64,000 bases of DNA, taken from NCBI RefSeq assembly GCF_001029105.3, contig NZ_CP011807.3, positions 4,712,001 to 4,776,000 on the forward strand, written 5' to 3'. This document shows, one piece after another, positions 62,937 through 64,000 of the stretch. Made by a program: the position numbers and the translations under genes. This DNA comes from Pandoraea faecigallinarum (GTDB lineage: Bacteria > Pseudomonadota > Gammaproteobacteria > Burkholderiales > Burkholderiaceae). How positions within the stretch are numbered: position 1 is the stretch's first letter; every line of letters begins with the position of its first letter. The notes beneath the pieces were generated by a model. It did not search any database and was not told the DNA's origin. It saw only the letters and a list, made by a program, of their open reading frames with translations.

Positions 62937-62951
62937 CGGCGCCCTTACGTA

Positions 62952-63737
62952 TCAGGACGTTGCCTTGCCGTCCTTCTCCGCGTCAGCTTGCTGTCCCTGT
63001 TTGACGAACAACCTTGCGGCCACCAGCCCCAGCTCGTAGAGGATACACAGCGGCACGGCCAGCAGCAGTTGCGAGAGGATATCCGGCGGCGTCACCACTG
63101 CGGCGAGCACGAACGCGCCGACCACCACATACGGACGAATCTGCTTGAGCTTGTCGATGCTCACCACGCCCATGCGGGCGAGGACCACGACGACCACCGG
63201 CACCTCGAAGGTCACCCCGAACGCCATGAACATCGTGAGGACAAAACTCAGGTAGTTGTCGATATCGGTGTTCATCTCCGCGCCCAGCGGCGCGTTGTAA
63301 TGCGCAATGAAGTGGAACACCGTCGGAAAGACGAGGAAGTACGCGAACGCCATACCGATCAGGAACAGCGTATAGCTGCTCACGACCAGCGGCATCACCA
63401 GCTTCTTCTCATGTTGATACAGCCCCGGCGCAATGAACGCCCACACCTGATACAGCACGATGGGCAGCGCAATCACGAACGCGACCATCAGCGTGACCTT
63501 CATCGGGACGAAGAACGACCCCGTGATGTCGGTGACGATCAGCTTGCCGTCGGCGGGCAGCGATTGCGTGAGCGGGCGGGCGAGCAGCCGGAAGATGTCC
63601 GGTGCCCAGTAGACCAGTGACAGGAACACCACGATCACCGCCATACCCGCGCGAATGATGCGGTTACGCAACTCGACCAGGTGCGAGATGAAGGTCTCTT
63701 CGGCGCCCCCGTCGGGGATTTGTTTCTCGTCGCTCAC
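62952..63737 (-). CDS. tatC: Sec-independent translocase subunit TatC
   Basis: The 261-residue protein has six hydrophobic segments. The N-terminal signature is FISHLVELRNRIIRAGMAVI. Conserved early loop residues are present (ADGKLIVTDITGSFFVPMKV), as is the FPTVFHFIAHYNAPLGAEMN region. TatC recognises twin-arginine signals. It lies downstream of tatB (96-bp gap) in the usual order. Confidence 0.97.
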   Translation of the reverse strand: MSDEKQIPDGGAEETFISHLVELRNRIIRAGMAVIVVFLSLVYWAPDIFRLLARPLTQSLPADGKLIVTDITGSFFVPMKVTLMVAFVIALPIVLYQVWAFIAPGLYQHEKKLVMPLVVSSYTLFLIGMAFAYFLVFPTVFHFIAHYNAPLGAEMNTDIDNYLSFVLTMFMAFGVTFEVPVVVVVLARMGVVSIDKLKQIRPYVVVGAFVLAAVVTPPDILSQLLLAVPLCILYELGLVAARLFVKQGQQADAEKDGKATS

Positions 63738-63833
63738 GTCGACTTATCCAGGAATGAAGCCGGCACAGTGCCAGATGGCGGGAAGTTCGGCACGGTTATG
63801 TCCAGTAGCGTCTTCGAGGGTCTTGGGCGAACC

Positions 63834-64000
63834 TCAGAAGAACTTGACGGGTCGACGCAGCTTGGCCGGTGTGTGACGCGCCACGCGCGCCGCCCCCGAC
63901 TGCACTCGCGTTCGCGTCGTGCTGGCTTGTTTGAACCAGATGGGCGTCGCGGACCGGCGAACACGCCAGTTACGGCGCTTGGCCGACGCGCGAATGCTCG
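63834..64000 (-). CDS. tatB: TatB, C-terminal fragment (continues beyond the right edge)
   Basis: The last 54 residues are visible, reading from the edge to TGA at 63836. They are basic and end RHTPAKLRRPVKFF, with an internal RRNWRVRRSATPIWFK, which fits the variable tail of Burkholderiaceae TatB. Assignment rests mainly on its place directly before tatC. Confidence 0.75.
   Translation of the reverse strand, partial: SIRASAKRRNWRVRRSATPIWFKQASTTRTRVQSGAARVARHTPAKLRRPVKFF

Overview
The window looks like chromosomal DNA of a high-GC beta-proteobacterium of the Burkholderiaceae, most likely Pandoraea or a close relative. The evidence is the gene order at the right end (tatB-tatC, DegQ-type protease, NIF3, mscL, petABC, sspA, sspB, tRNA-Thr), the GC-rich codon use and the Burkholderia-type two-partner secretion proteins. 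The genus is inference; the family-level call is firmer.

Layout. (1) 1-5516: a peptide/amino-acid use block on the minus strand (RpiR-type regulator running off the left edge, DUF2817/M14-like metallopeptidase, M20 amidohydrolase, MHS-type MFS transporter) with a divergent LysR regulator. (2) About 5795-30964: a large contact-dependent-inhibition-like two-partner secretion locus, all on the minus strand: small TpsA, TpsB transporter, parvulin isomerase, a giant CdiA-like protein of about 3917 residues, its overlapping immunity gene, then a decaying array of promoterless orphan toxin/immunity modules. The array holds one module with a homopolymer frameshift followed by an Imm42-like gene, one immunity-like gene split in frame by an IS66 element with a perfect 8-bp target duplication, one shredded toxin tail overlapping a small immunity-like gene, and a second, decayed copy of the 3' end of the LysR gene. 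(3) 31225-38224: a 3-(3-hydroxyphenyl)propionate catabolic cluster (IclR regulator, mhpA, mhpB, mhpD, transporter, mhpC) without mhpE/mhpF. (4) 38348-42178: porin remnant, AraC regulator divergent from an alcohol dehydrogenase-like gene plus a VOC protein, and an IS5-family element. (5) 42294-55842: a 13.5-kb integrated element bounded by imperfect copies of the 3' half of tRNA-Thr. It is a filamentous phage (inovirus) prophage with repressor, operators, a tandem-fused pV-like protein, coat proteins, pIII, pVI, Zot/pI, secretin pIV, HUH Rep and a tyrosine integrase. It also carries a PLD-nuclease cargo gene and an IS481-family insertion. (6) 55798-64000: core genes (tRNA-Thr, sspB, sspA, petCBA, mscL, NIF3, DegQ/DegS-type protease, tatC, tatB fragment).

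How it works together. In region 2 the TpsB pore would export the giant CdiA and perhaps the small TpsA, helped by the parvulin. The downstream orphan modules share about 1.1 kb of near-identical DNA with the cdiA 3' region, so they could recombine into it and swap toxin specificity. In region 3 MhpA, MhpB, MhpC and MhpD open and cleave a hydroxylated phenylpropanoid ring to 4-hydroxy-2-oxovalerate, whose further breakdown must be encoded elsewhere. In region 5 the phage genes follow the usual inovirus order, with the integrase next to the intact tRNA. In region 6 the Rieske protein PetA carries a twin-arginine signal and is a plausible client of the Tat genes nearby.
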